Assembly: GCF_008831305.1 (NCBI RefSeq)
Contig: NZ_ML708612.1
Location: 124,001 to 188,000 of the forward strand
Source of the DNA: Kocuria coralli
GTDB taxonomy: Bacteria > Actinomycetota > Actinomycetes > Actinomycetales > Micrococcaceae
DNA length: 64,000 nt
Reading direction: 5' to 3'
The notes beneath the pieces were generated by a model, which saw only the letters and a program-made list of their open reading frames with translations, was not told the origin of the DNA and searched no databases. Positions 1 to 7,111 of this stretch are shown here, in pieces; the first letter of the stretch is position 1; the number at the start of each line of letters is the position of its first letter. The translations under genes and the position numbers were made by a program.

Positions 1-373
1 TCTCCTCCAGGTCCGAACGGATCTCCAAGGGCTCGTCGTAGTTCTCGCCGAAGACCCGGTAGGCCGGATCCAGGGCCTCCAACCGCAGCGCCTCCCCGGT
101 CGAGGTGCCCATGAGCCGGAAGAAGTGCTCGAAGACCTCGGGCATGAGGTACCAGGAGGGACCCGTGTCGAACCGGAAGCCGTCCACCTCGTACCGCCCG
201 GCTCGTCCGCCGCAGCGCTCACCGCGTTCCAGGACCGTGACGCGGTGGCCGTCCCGGGACAGCAGGCCTGCCACGGCCAGTCCGGCGATACCGGCGCCGA
301 CGACGACGATCCGCTCTCCTCCGGCACCGCACGGCGCTGCGCTCGCGCGGCGTTCGCGGGAATCGCCGGTCAT
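1..373 (-). CDS. crtI: Phytoene desaturase, N-terminal part (cut by window edge)
   Basis: The minus-strand frame starts at 373 and runs off the left edge, so about 124 N-terminal residues are visible. It opens with a dinucleotide-binding motif (VVVGAGIAGLAVAGLL) at roughly residues 22-40, followed by VLERGERCGGRAG and FRFDTGPSWYLMPEVFEHFF. This is the typical N-terminus of CrtI-type FAD-dependent phytoene desaturases, which introduce conjugated double bonds into phytoene at the membrane. The ATG overlaps the crtB stop as ATGA (370-373), so it is probably the third gene of a crtE-crtB-crtI operon. The C-terminus is not in the window, so the number of desaturation steps and the end product cannot be judged. 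Confidence 0.93.
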   Translation of the reverse strand, partial: MTGDSRERRASAAPCGAGGERIVVVGAGIAGLAVAGLLSRDGHRVTVLERGERCGGRAGRYEVDGFRFDTGPSWYLMPEVFEHFFRLMGTSTGEALRLEALDPAYRVFGENYDEPLEIRSDLEE

Positions 374-1419
374 GCGCCGGCCCCCGGGCCGCGGGTGCGC
401 CGGTGGCGCGGGAGCTCCCGGGTATTCCGGGGATCGCGGAGCCGACTGCCGCCGGTCGTGGTCAGAGTCCGCCACGTGCCGGCGGTGGTCGCCCTGAGCA
501 CGATGGCGACCTTGCGGCCGTCCGGAACCCGGACCCGGGTGACGAGCAGCTGGGAGGCCTCGGCCGCCCGCAACCGGTGCGAGAGCTCGGCGAACAGGTC
601 GTGGGCCACGAGCACCGCGGTCCGGGCCGATGACGGGAGGTCGTCGATGACGGTGCGCGCGGCGGCGAGGTCGTCGTCGATCTCGTCCAGGAACCCGGCC
701 TTGGCGTGCTCGGTGAGCTGCCCGCGAACCGTCCCGGGCAGGTAGGCCCGCCCCAGGCGGGTGTAGTCCTCGGAGAGGTCGCGGAGGAAGTTGACCTTCT
801 GGAAGGCGGCGCCCAGGCGCCTGGCGCCGCGCTCGAAGTCCTGCTCCTGCTCCGGGGTGACCGGCCGTCCGGCCAGGAAGACGCGGAGGCACATCAGGCC
901 GACCACCTCGGCCGAGCCGTAGACGTAGGTCTTCAGCGAATCCGCGCAATGCTCGCCATCGCCGAGGTCCGCGCGCATGGAGGCGAAGAACGGCCGGATG
1001 AGGTCGGGGCCGATGCCGGCCTGGCGGCAGGTCAGGGCGAAGGCATGGACCACGAGGTTCGTGGAGAAACCGCTCGCCACGGCCGTCAGGGTCTCCCGTT
1101 CCAGGTCGTCCAGCAGCTGCCGGGCGGCACCGGGATCCACGCCGGCCCCCGCGCTGGCGCCGTCGACGATCTCGTCGGCCACCCTGACCAGTGCGTAGAT
1201 GCAGCGGACCGGCGTCCTGACCTCGCGTCCTAGCAGGGTGCAGGCCATTCCGAAGGAGGTCGAATACTGCCGGATCACCGTGGCGGCGGAAACCCTCGCA
1301 GCACGGTCGTACCGTGCGGCCGAGGCGGAATCGGAGGAGGACGCTCCCGGCAGGGGATCTTCCCTCCGGCGCTCTATCCTGTGCTCCACGCGGTGCCTCC
1401 GGGGGATGCGGCGAGTCAT
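370..1419 (-). CDS. crtB: Phytoene synthase
   Basis: 349 aa. It joins two geranylgeranyl diphosphate molecules head to head into phytoene, the first committed carotenoid step. The squalene/phytoene synthase signature is visible: IRQYSTSFGMACTLLG near residue 50, then the Asp-rich motif YALVRVADEIVDG near 75 and a second Asp-rich region around NFLRDLSEDYTRLGRAYLP. The first 40 residues are Arg/Ser-rich and lie before the conserved domain. The annotated ATG is favoured because it overlaps the crtE stop as ATGA (1416-1419), and the stop overlaps the crtI start in the same way. Translational coupling across all three genes is therefore likely. Confidence 0.95.
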   Translation of the reverse strand: MTRRIPRRHRVEHRIERRREDPLPGASSSDSASAARYDRAARVSAATVIRQYSTSFGMACTLLGREVRTPVRCIYALVRVADEIVDGASAGAGVDPGAARQLLDDLERETLTAVASGFSTNLVVHAFALTCRQAGIGPDLIRPFFASMRADLGDGEHCADSLKTYVYGSAEVVGLMCLRVFLAGRPVTPEQEQDFERGARRLGAAFQKVNFLRDLSEDYTRLGRAYLPGTVRGQLTEHAKAGFLDEIDDDLAAARTVIDDLPSSARTAVLVAHDLFAELSHRLRAAEASQLLVTRVRVPDGRKVAIVLRATTAGTWRTLTTTGGSRLRDPRNTRELPRHRRTRGPGAGA

Positions 1420-2627
1420 CGGATCCGCTCCACCGCGGTTTTCGCAGTGGATTCCAGCTCGGCCACCAGCTCGCCGGGCAGATCCGCTGCGCGGGCGACG
1501 GCCACGGCCTGATCCGCCGATTCACGCGCCAGGGCTTCTACCGCCGCCCTGGCTCCCGAGCACTCCAGCAACTTCCTGGCGCGTTGCAGCTGCTCCGGGG
1601 ACGGATCACCGCCCCTCAGGAGGTCCAGCAGCTCGGGGCCGGCGCCGGAGCGCACGGCCTCCGCGATCAGCAGCGTGTGCTTGCCCTCCCTGAGGTCGCC
1701 GTCGGTCGACTTCCCCGTGCTCTCACCGGACCCGAAGACACCCAGGAGGTCGTCGGCCAGCTGGAAGGCCAGGCCCAGACCACGGCCGATGGCACCCAGC
1801 TGCCGGACCTGGTCGGACGGCGCGCCCATCAGGATCGCCCCCGCTTTCAGGGGAGCTTCGAAGGAGTACACCGAGGTCTTCAGCTGCGTGGCCGACAGCA
1901 CGGATCCCACCGGTGGAACGTCGACTCCGAGGGCGTTCTCGATGTCCAGGAGCTCTCCCGCGGCGGAGGCGAAGACGGCCTCGTCGAGCAGTGCCAGCAC
2001 GGGGTCCAGCACATCCGCCGGCAGCCCCGCCGTGGCCACGAGCCGGTGAGCCCCTGCCAGGGCGAGGTCGCCGGCGATGATCGCGACGCTGCGCCCGTGG
2101 TGCTCGGCCCGCTCGGGCGGGCTCCCCGCTCCGAGCGCCTCGGACTGCGCTGCGGCATGCAGGGTGGGCTCATGCCGCCGGACGTCGTCGCGGTCGATGA
2201 CATCGTCGTGGATGATCAGAGCCGTATGCAGCAGCTCGAAGGCCGCCCCCACGGCGCCGACGGCCTGCCACGGAGAAGGCGGGAAAGCCGGGCTTGCGCG
2301 ATCGTCATCGTCCGCGCCGCGTTGCCCGGAGTAGGCCCGCGCGGTCATCTGCACCAGAGCGGGCCGCAGTCGTTTGCCGCCGGCGGTGAGTCGGGCGATC
2401 TCCTCCCACAGGTGCGCGAACCGCGGTGACAGCGTGATGGCCCGCTTCTGCGCATCCCGGAGGAATCCATCGAGGGCGCGGTCCGCATCGGCCGCATAGC
2501 CGGGTATGAGCGGAGCATCGGGCGGACGTCCGCCGCGAGCGGGATGACCCCCTGAGTTCGCCGGATACGACGTCGACGTGTCTGTCGTCGCTGTGGTGGG
2601 AGAGGCGGCTGTGGTCACGGAATCCAT
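1416..2627 (-). CDS. crtE: Polyprenyl synthetase (geranylgeranyl diphosphate synthase type)
   Basis: 403 aa. It is a trans-isoprenyl diphosphate synthase that makes the C20 substrate for CrtB. The first Asp-rich motif is IIHDDVIDRDD, and the second is LAFQLADDLLGVFG followed by GKSTDGDLREGK. The first 35 residues are low-complexity (Thr/Ser/Pro) and outside the domain. No Shine-Dalgarno sequence precedes the ATG at 2627. Instead a TANNNT -10 element ends 6 nt upstream, suggesting a leaderless transcript that starts at the ATG. It is the first gene of the crt operon. The exact chain length of the product is inferred from the neighbourhood, not from a diagnostic residue. Confidence 0.92.
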   Translation of the reverse strand: MDSVTTAASPTTATTDTSTSYPANSGGHPARGGRPPDAPLIPGYAADADRALDGFLRDAQKRAITLSPRFAHLWEEIARLTAGGKRLRPALVQMTARAYSGQRGADDDDRASPAFPPSPWQAVGAVGAAFELLHTALIIHDDVIDRDDVRRHEPTLHAAAQSEALGAGSPPERAEHHGRSVAIIAGDLALAGAHRLVATAGLPADVLDPVLALLDEAVFASAAGELLDIENALGVDVPPVGSVLSATQLKTSVYSFEAPLKAGAILMGAPSDQVRQLGAIGRGLGLAFQLADDLLGVFGSGESTGKSTDGDLREGKHTLLIAEAVRSGAGPELLDLLRGGDPSPEQLQRARKLLECSGARAAVEALARESADQAVAVARAADLPGELVAELESTAKTAVERIR

Positions 2628-2633
2628 TGCATC

Positions 2634-2660
2634 ACACTATTTCGGAATTCGAAATATCAA
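2634..2660 (-). promoter_or_regulatory. Leaderless crtE promoter with embedded MarR-type operator
   Basis: Read on the minus strand, TTGATA (2660-2655) and TAGTGT (2639-2634) are separated by 15 nt, and the crtE ATG follows the -10 element after 6 nt. A perfect 7-bp inverted repeat, TATTTCG-GAATT-CGAAATA (2638-2656), fills the spacer and overlaps both hexamers. A dimer bound here would block RNA polymerase. The MarR-type protein encoded immediately upstream is the obvious candidate ligand, by analogy with MarR-type CrtR control of carotenoid operons. That link is inferred. Confidence 0.7.
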
Positions 2661-2724
2661 CACGGATTGGAACCGCAGCGGCCTCCGGACGGCACCCGGC
2701 CTTCGCCGGGCCGGCCGCTGCGGA

Positions 2725-3327
2725 TCAGGTCGCGTCGTCTCCCAGGTCCGGGGCGGGAGGGGTCACCCGCTGGGCTCGCTGGATGGCGGCGGTCAGCTCG
2801 GGGATCCTGCGGCGCAGCACGTCGAGTTCGGCGTCGTCCCAGGATTCGAACTCCCGCAGCAGCTCGTCGACCATGGGGGTGAACATGGCGCGTCCCGTGG
2901 CAGCCGCACTGGGGGTGGCGCCCAGGAGGACCTCCCGGCGGTCCCCGGTGTCCGATTGCCGCTCCAGATGTCCCCGGTTGGCCAGGCGATCGATCACCGC
3001 GGTGGCCGCGGACGCGCTGATCACCAGGCGACGGGCCACGTCCCCGGCCCTCAGGGGAGCACCCCGTCGCTGGCCCTGCATCACCTCGGTCAAGGCGTTG
3101 ACATCGCTGTGCGCCAGCCCGTAGGCCTTCCTGGCCGTGTCGGCGTACCGGCTCGATTCGATGGTGAAGTTCTGCAGGATCAGCATCAGATCATGACCAC
3201 GACCGCGCGGCTTGCGCTGCCCTCTCACCCCGGCAGCAGGAGGCTCCTGGTCACGCACCTCGGCCACGGGTCTGGGCTCACGCGAGTCGGTCATCCCCCG
3301 ATCATAATCGGGCGGAGCGGGGAGCAT
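2725..3327 (-). CDS. MarR-family transcriptional regulator (probable crt regulator)
   Basis: Up to 200 aa; a shorter start at 3294 would give 189 aa. The winged-helix MarR core is visible: LAHSDVNALTEVMQG, then RAGDVARRLVISASAATAVIDRLANRGHLERQSDTGDRR, the usual HTH plus wing with a DxxDRR-like motif. The C-terminal helix LDVLRRRIPELTAAIQRAQ would form the dimer interface. It lies directly upstream of crtE on the same strand, 97 nt away, with a palindrome in the gap. It is therefore the likely regulator of the carotenoid operon. The N-terminus is uncertain: the 3327 ATG has a G-rich stretch at usable spacing, whereas at 3294 the G-run touches the codon. Confidence 0.85.
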   Translation of the reverse strand: MLPAPPDYDRGMTDSREPRPVAEVRDQEPPAAGVRGQRKPRGRGHDLMLILQNFTIESSRYADTARKAYGLAHSDVNALTEVMQGQRRGAPLRAGDVARRLVISASAATAVIDRLANRGHLERQSDTGDRREVLLGATPSAAATGRAMFTPMVDELLREFESWDDAELDVLRRRIPELTAAIQRAQRVTPPAPDLGDDAT

Positions 3328-3356
3328 CCCATGCCCCCGAGCCGGGCGATGATTGA

Positions 3357-3950
3357 ATGAACGGCATGAACGCCAACTTCACCCGGCTGTTCCGCGCGGC
3401 CTTCTCGGCCTACCGGCAAGCCAAGAAGCAGCAAGTACGAACCGCCGGCCGGAACCCGCGAGGGAAGGCCCCTGGTGGAGGCCGTCCGACGGCGACCAGC
3501 ACCACGGCCGAACCCGCCGGCTCACCGTCGAGCACCCCGTCCGCAGGCTCCACGCCGGCCCAGGCCTACCCCGGGGACTACACGGGACCCGTGGACGCCG
3601 TCTACGATCCCCACCCCGACGGCAGGGCCGATCCCGGGGAGATCGTGTGGACCTGGGTGCCGTACCAGGAGGACCACTCGCGGGGGAAGGACCGCCCGGT
3701 GCTCATCGTCGGACGCAACGGCGCCTATCTCCTGGCCTTGATGCTGACCTCCAAGGACCACGCCAACGCCGACGCGCACGATGACGCCTACGTGGACATC
3801 GGCACGGGCGACTGGGACTCGCGTCGTCGCCCGTCCGAGGTGCGAGTGGACCGGGTGGTGCAGGTCCGGGAACGAGACGTACGGCGGGAGGGCGCTGTCC
3901 TTGAGCGTGATCGATTTAACGCAGTGCTCGCACGACTCGACCGGCGCTGA
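3357..3950 (+). CDS. PemK/MazF-type toxin-domain protein
   Basis: 197 aa. The C-terminal ~115 residues carry the PemK/MazF fold signature, with GEIVWTWVPYQEDHSRGKDRPVLIVGR resembling the conserved G-x-V-W / K-x-RPVLVV strand region. Family members are mRNA-cleaving toxins or relatives. The first ~75 residues are basic and then Pro/Ser/Thr-rich, possibly a linker. No antitoxin-like ORF adjoins it: the neighbour on one side is divergent marR and on the other rpsT. A solitary version beside rpsT occurs in other Micrococcales as far as I recall, so a housekeeping role rather than an active toxin-antitoxin pair is possible. ATG 3366 is an alternative start. Confidence 0.75.
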   Translation: MNGMNANFTRLFRAAFSAYRQAKKQQVRTAGRNPRGKAPGGGRPTATSTTAEPAGSPSSTPSAGSTPAQAYPGDYTGPVDAVYDPHPDGRADPGEIVWTWVPYQEDHSRGKDRPVLIVGRNGAYLLALMLTSKDHANADAHDDAYVDIGTGDWDSRRRPSEVRVDRVVQVRERDVRREGAVLERDRFNAVLARLDRR

Positions 3951-4117
3951 GCACCCGCGAGAGCAGGTTTCTGCTAAGCTTTTTCGCTGTGTGTCCGCGC
4001 TGATCGCCGGGCACTGCGGATAGGGCGCCAGCGAGCATCCCCACTCTCACGTCTCAGTCGGCGAAACCGTCCGTTTGCCCTCACTGACCGATCAACGCTC
4101 ACGTCAAAGGAGTATCT

Positions 4118-4381
4118 GTGGCAAATATCAAGTCCCAGAAGAAGCGCATTCTGACCAACGAGAAGGCTCGTCTGCGCAACAACGCCTACAAGTCCGAGCT
4201 GAAGACCTACGTGCGTCGCCTCGACTCCGCGATCGCCGCCGGCGACAAGGATGCGGCTGCCACCGCGCTGCGCGAGGTCTCCCGCAAGTACGACAAGGCC
4301 GTGACCAAGGGCGTTCTGCACAAGAACAACGCCGCCAACAAGAAGTCCGGTCTGGCTGCCCGGGTCAACGACATGGCCTGA
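4118..4381 (+). CDS. rpsT: 30S ribosomal protein S20
   Basis: 87 aa, the normal length for bS20. The sequence begins [20 protein letters not shown] and is rich in Lys/Arg/Ala, with the helical RNA-binding pattern of S20; it ends [12 protein letters not shown]. It binds 16S rRNA early in 30S assembly. The start is GTG at 4118, fixed by a strong ribosome binding site AAAGGAG (4106-4112) five nucleotides upstream. A TANNNT-type -10 (TAAGCT, 3975-3980) lies about 140 nt upstream, which would leave a long leader. It is convergent with holA, the usual actinobacterial arrangement. Confidence 0.98.
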   Translation: MANIKSQKKRILTNEKARLRNNAYKSELKTYVRRLDSAIAAGDKDAAATALREVSRKYDKAVTKGVLHKNNAANKKSGLAARVNDMA

Positions 4382-4397
4382 GTCACCAGCTGACTCG

Positions 4398-4441
4398 TAC
4401 GTCAGGGCCGCGCATCCGCAGGGATGCGCGGCCCTGACGTA
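4398..4441. terminator. Bidirectional terminator hairpin between rpsT and holA
   Basis: A perfect 20-bp inverted repeat (arms 4398-4417 and 4422-4441) with a 4-nt loop lies 17 nt after the rpsT stop and before the convergent holA 3' end. The stem is GC-rich; there is no long T-tract, as is common in high-GC actinobacteria. It can serve both converging genes. Confidence 0.85.
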
Positions 4442-4524
4442 TATCCGGTGCACATTCGGCCGGGGCTGTCCCAGCACTCAGGCCCAGTACTCAGGCCCGG
4501 TACTCAGGCGCTGTACTCAGGCGC

Positions 4525-5532
4525 TTAGATCGCGCGCCTGCCAGAGAGCGCGATCGTGGTGATGGCCCGCTCCACGGCGTAGGCGGCATCCCGAGACTCC
4601 CCCTTGACCTGGGCATCGGCATCCGCCAGGGCGCGCAGAGCGGCCACCAGGTCGGCCTGGTCGAAACGGCGGGCCTCCTTCTGCGCGCGTTCGATCTGCC
4701 AGGGCGCGCCACCCACCTGCCCCGCGAGCTGATGAGCGGACCCGCGTGCGCCGTGGACGGCGGCCGTCAGACGCACCTTGGCCGCCAGGGCCGCCACCAT
4801 GGGCACGGGGTCGGTGCCCGTGTCGAGCGCATGGCGCCACAGTTTGAGAGCGGCTTCCGGCCGCCCCGCCAGGGCGGCATCGGCGACCTTGAAGGCGGTG
4901 GCTTCCACCCTGCCGCCGTAGTAGGTCTCCACCTCGTCATAGGTGATGTGCTCGGGTCCGTCGGACAGGAGCTGGGCGCAGGCGGAGGCCAGTTCCGCCG
5001 TCGAGGTGCCGACGGCCTCCGTCAGGGCTCGGGCGGCGTCGGGATCGATGCCGCGCCCGTGGACGCGGAACTCGTGCCGGACGAAATCCACTTTGTCCCG
5101 GTCGTTCTTGAGGGGCGAGCAGTCGACCACCACGGCCGCGGCCTTCAAGGCGTCCAGCAGTTTCTTGCCGCGGGTCCCCCCGCTGTGGGAGAAGACCACG
5201 ACGACGTCGGGGTCCGGCTGCTGGACGTAGGCCAGCGCGTCCGCGAGCAGGTCTTCGTTCATCTGCGCCAGGTCCTCGACCACGATGACCTTGGCATCGT
5301 CGAAGAGCGAAGGGCTGGCCACCACGCCGAGCTGGCCCGCGCCGTAGGTCGCAGCGTCGATCCGGGTGAACTCGACTCCCCCGTTCGCTTCCTTGACCAG
5401 GCGCCGGATCCGGTCGACCGCACGGGCGGCCAGGTAGCTCTCCTTGCCGGTGAGCAGGATCAGCGGCGAGGGCTCGACCTCGCGCCAGCTGGTTCCGGGG
5501 TCGGCGGGAGCGGGGCGCTTGCGTGGTGGCAT
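4525..5532 (-). CDS. holA: DNA polymerase III, delta subunit
   Basis: 335 aa, typical for HolA/YqeN. It is part of the clamp loader that opens the beta clamp during replication. Visible family features are PLILLTGKESYLAARAVDRI at the N-terminus, the ATPase-like strand VIVVEDLAQMNEDLLADALAYVQQ, DVVVVFSHSGG, and a C-terminal helical domain ending ALADADAQVKGESRDAAYAVERAI. The conserved actinobacterial neighbour upstream is comEC. Here comEC lies 26.5 kb away, which defines the island described in the findings. The start ATG at 5532 begins MPPRKRPAPADPGTSW. Confidence 0.95.
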   Translation of the reverse strand: MPPRKRPAPADPGTSWREVEPSPLILLTGKESYLAARAVDRIRRLVKEANGGVEFTRIDAATYGAGQLGVVASPSLFDDAKVIVVEDLAQMNEDLLADALAYVQQPDPDVVVVFSHSGGTRGKKLLDALKAAAVVVDCSPLKNDRDKVDFVRHEFRVHGRGIDPDAARALTEAVGTSTAELASACAQLLSDGPEHITYDEVETYYGGRVEATAFKVADAALAGRPEAALKLWRHALDTGTDPVPMVAALAAKVRLTAAVHGARGSAHQLAGQVGGAPWQIERAQKEARRFDQADLVAALRALADADAQVKGESRDAAYAVERAITTIALSGRRAI

Positions 5533-5622
5533 GGTCCAAGAATCCCATACGGGACCGACAGCCGGGAGAAGGTCCGCGGGAGGCGGACGAGGCTGTATCC
5601 GGAGCGGCCGGTTTCCTGGTGC

Positions 5623-6510
5623 TCAGTCCGATCCGGGGTGATCTGTGCCGGGTCGGCGGAGTCCCGACCAGGATGCGACGTCTCGTCTGCCGTCGGCGCT
5701 GTTCCCGGTGCTCACGACGGTGCCGTCAGCGCGCAACCCGAGGGTGTGGGCGGATCCCGCAGCCACCGCGACGATATCCGTCCACGCTTCGACGTCGCAC
5801 TGTCCGTGGCTGTTGTCGCCCGCTGCCAGCACCCGGCCTGATGCCTGGACGGCTACGGTGTGGTAGCTGCCGGCGTCCAAAGCCACCACGTCCCGCCACT
5901 GATCGACCCCGGTCGCTCTGCTGGACCAGGCGCCGGTGGCGATGACCCGTCCATCGGATCTCAGCCCGACGGTGTGCACAGCACCGGCGGCGATCGCGGT
6001 CAGGCCGTGCCAGCTCTCGAGGGCGCTTTGTCCTCGGCGGTTGTTTCCGACCGCCAACGCTGTGCCGTCGCCACGCAAGCCGACGGAGTGCCAGTCGCCG
6101 CAGGATATTGCCACGATCTCCCTCCAGTCCTGGACATCGCAGGCACCTTCGGTAATACGCCCGGTTGCAAGCACGGAGCCGTTGGCGAGCAGGCCGAGTG
6201 TTCGTCGCCAGCCCGCTGCCACAGCCGTGACGTCGTGCCATGCTCCGACGTCGCACTGGTGATCGCCGTTCCATCCGGTGGCCAGAACCGTGCCGTCCGA
6301 CCGTAAGCCGACGGTGTGCGATCTGCCGGTGTTCGTCGCGGTGTGGACGTTGCCGGCCGCAACGGCGAGGACATCCGTCCAATGATCGACATCGCATTCA
6401 CCGGCACGGCCGTCGCCAACCGCCGCCACCGTGCCGTCACGGCGCACGGCGGCCGAGTGGCGCCTTCCAGCGGCCAGCACCGACCGGCGTCCTCGTGCTC
6501 CTGCCTCCAC
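5623..6510 (-). CDS. RCC1-type seven-bladed propeller protein (left copy)
   Basis: 295 aa from a GTG at 6510. The protein is built almost entirely of seven repeats of about 40 residues, with the pattern W-x-DI-VAVAAG-x-HTVGLR-DGTVLATG-NxxGQCDV, the signature of RCC1 beta-propellers. Turn motifs in order are GDGRAGECDV, GWNGDHQCDV, GRITEGACDV, GNNRRGQSAL, GAWSSRATGV, GDNSHGQCDV and GNSADGRRDV. No signal peptide or catalytic domain is visible, so a binding role is likely but the partner is unknown. The start was chosen by alignment with the paralog at 26789 and because it follows the membrane-protein stop after 2 nt. A longer upstream frame exists but overlaps that gene and is not needed. Confidence 0.85.
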   Translation of the reverse strand: MEAGARGRRSVLAAGRRHSAAVRRDGTVAAVGDGRAGECDVDHWTDVLAVAAGNVHTATNTGRSHTVGLRSDGTVLATGWNGDHQCDVGAWHDVTAVAAGWRRTLGLLANGSVLATGRITEGACDVQDWREIVAISCGDWHSVGLRGDGTALAVGNNRRGQSALESWHGLTAIAAGAVHTVGLRSDGRVIATGAWSSRATGVDQWRDVVALDAGSYHTVAVQASGRVLAAGDNSHGQCDVEAWTDIVAVAAGSAHTLGLRADGTVVSTGNSADGRRDVASWSGLRRPGTDHPGSD

Positions 6511-6512
6511 GG

Positions 6513-6854
6513 CTATTCCGCTGATTCCTCGAATGCACCGATATGGGCGAGGACGGCGAGCAGGATGGACAGTGCGCACGCCACCACCGCGAAGTAGTTC
6601 CCCAGAGCCAGCAGCATTCCGCGTGTGCCGTGCCATTCGCTGGCGAAAAGCACGATCTGCATGTCGAACAGCAGGACGATGACGGTGATGACCTTTGCGA
6701 AATACGTGACCATCGCCCCGATCCGCCTCCACCGGGAGGCTCCGTGCTTTCCGGCACGGGCGCTGTTCTTCGCCCAAGGATCGAGCATGGTGGCGACGAG
6801 CAGCACTGCGATGATCTGCGCGGCCGCAAAAGCAGTATCGGGAGTGATCTCCAT
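6513..6854 (-). CDS. Small membrane protein, coupled to RCC1 propeller
   Basis: 113 aa from ATG 6854. There are three hydrophobic segments: residues ~6-24 (TAFAAAQIIAVLLVATML), ~47-65 (AMVTYFAKVITVIVLLFDM) and ~77-105 (MLLALGNYFAVVACALSILLAVLAHIGAF). A basic stretch, KNSARAGKHGASRWRR, lies between the first two and probably faces the cytoplasm. I do not recognise the family. Its stop is 2 nt before the RCC1 start, so the two are almost certainly co-translated; a membrane anchor or channel regulated by the propeller is conceivable but unproven. The start codon lies inside a perfect palindrome (6848-6872). An upstream ATG at 6917 would add a Cys-containing extension and has a poorly spaced ribosome site. 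Confidence 0.65.
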   Translation of the reverse strand: MEITPDTAFAAAQIIAVLLVATMLDPWAKNSARAGKHGASRWRRIGAMVTYFAKVITVIVLLFDMQIVLFASEWHGTRGMLLALGNYFAVVACALSILLAVLAHIGAFEESAE

Positions 6855-6872
6855 ACTTTTCAAGTATGGAGA
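6848..6872. promoter_or_regulatory. Perfect 11-bp palindrome over the membrane-protein start codon
   Basis: The arms 6848-6858 and 6862-6872 are exact reverse complements with a 3-nt centre. The ATG of the minus-strand membrane gene (6854-6852) is inside one arm. It could be an operator or an RNA hairpin that hides the start codon. It lies in the divergent gap between this operon and the EamA gene. Confidence 0.6.
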
Positions 6873-7039
6873 CAACCGGCAGAGGGGACACCGATTCTCG
6901 TTCCCGGAATCGAACATTTCTCCCGCTGGTCTCTCCGGGTTCGCGTCGAAGCCGGGTCTGACCTGCTCGGGCGTCTTACCCGGACGGCGCATTCAGCGCA
7001 CTAGGGTGTCTCTGTTGCCGATAACGAAAGGACCCTCGC

Positions 7040-7111
7040 ATGATCACGCCTGCCCATGTCGTGTGCGGCTCTAACACTGACGTGACCGCATTGGGAGCAT
7101 CGGCCCGATGA
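7040..7111 (+). CDS. 23-codon leader ORF translationally coupled to EamA transporter
   Basis: The ORF starts at ATG 7040, seven nucleotides after a good ribosome binding site (GAAAGGA, 7026-7032), and encodes 23 residues beginning MITPAHVVCGSNTDV. Its TGA overlaps the EamA ATG as ATGA (7108-7111), whereas the EamA start has only a weak ribosome site of its own. This is the arrangement of a leader peptide or coupling ORF. A TANNNT -10 (TAGGGT, 7002-7007) lies about 30 nt upstream. The peptide has no family I recognise. Its role as a sensor is inference. Confidence 0.65.
   Translation: MITPAHVVCGSNTDVTALGASAR

Noticed and set aside
3357-3950. Complete toxin-antitoxin pair
   Set aside because: No antitoxin-like ORF adjoins the PemK/MazF-type gene on either side.
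5533-5622. Search for a left att copy matching repeats A-C
   Set aside because: I compared both orientations by eye and found no convincing match, so the left border of the island remains undefined.
5623-6891. 422-aa version of the left RCC1 protein
   Set aside because: The extra N-terminus lies in a different frame over the membrane-protein gene; the paralog at 26789 starts at the equivalent GTG.
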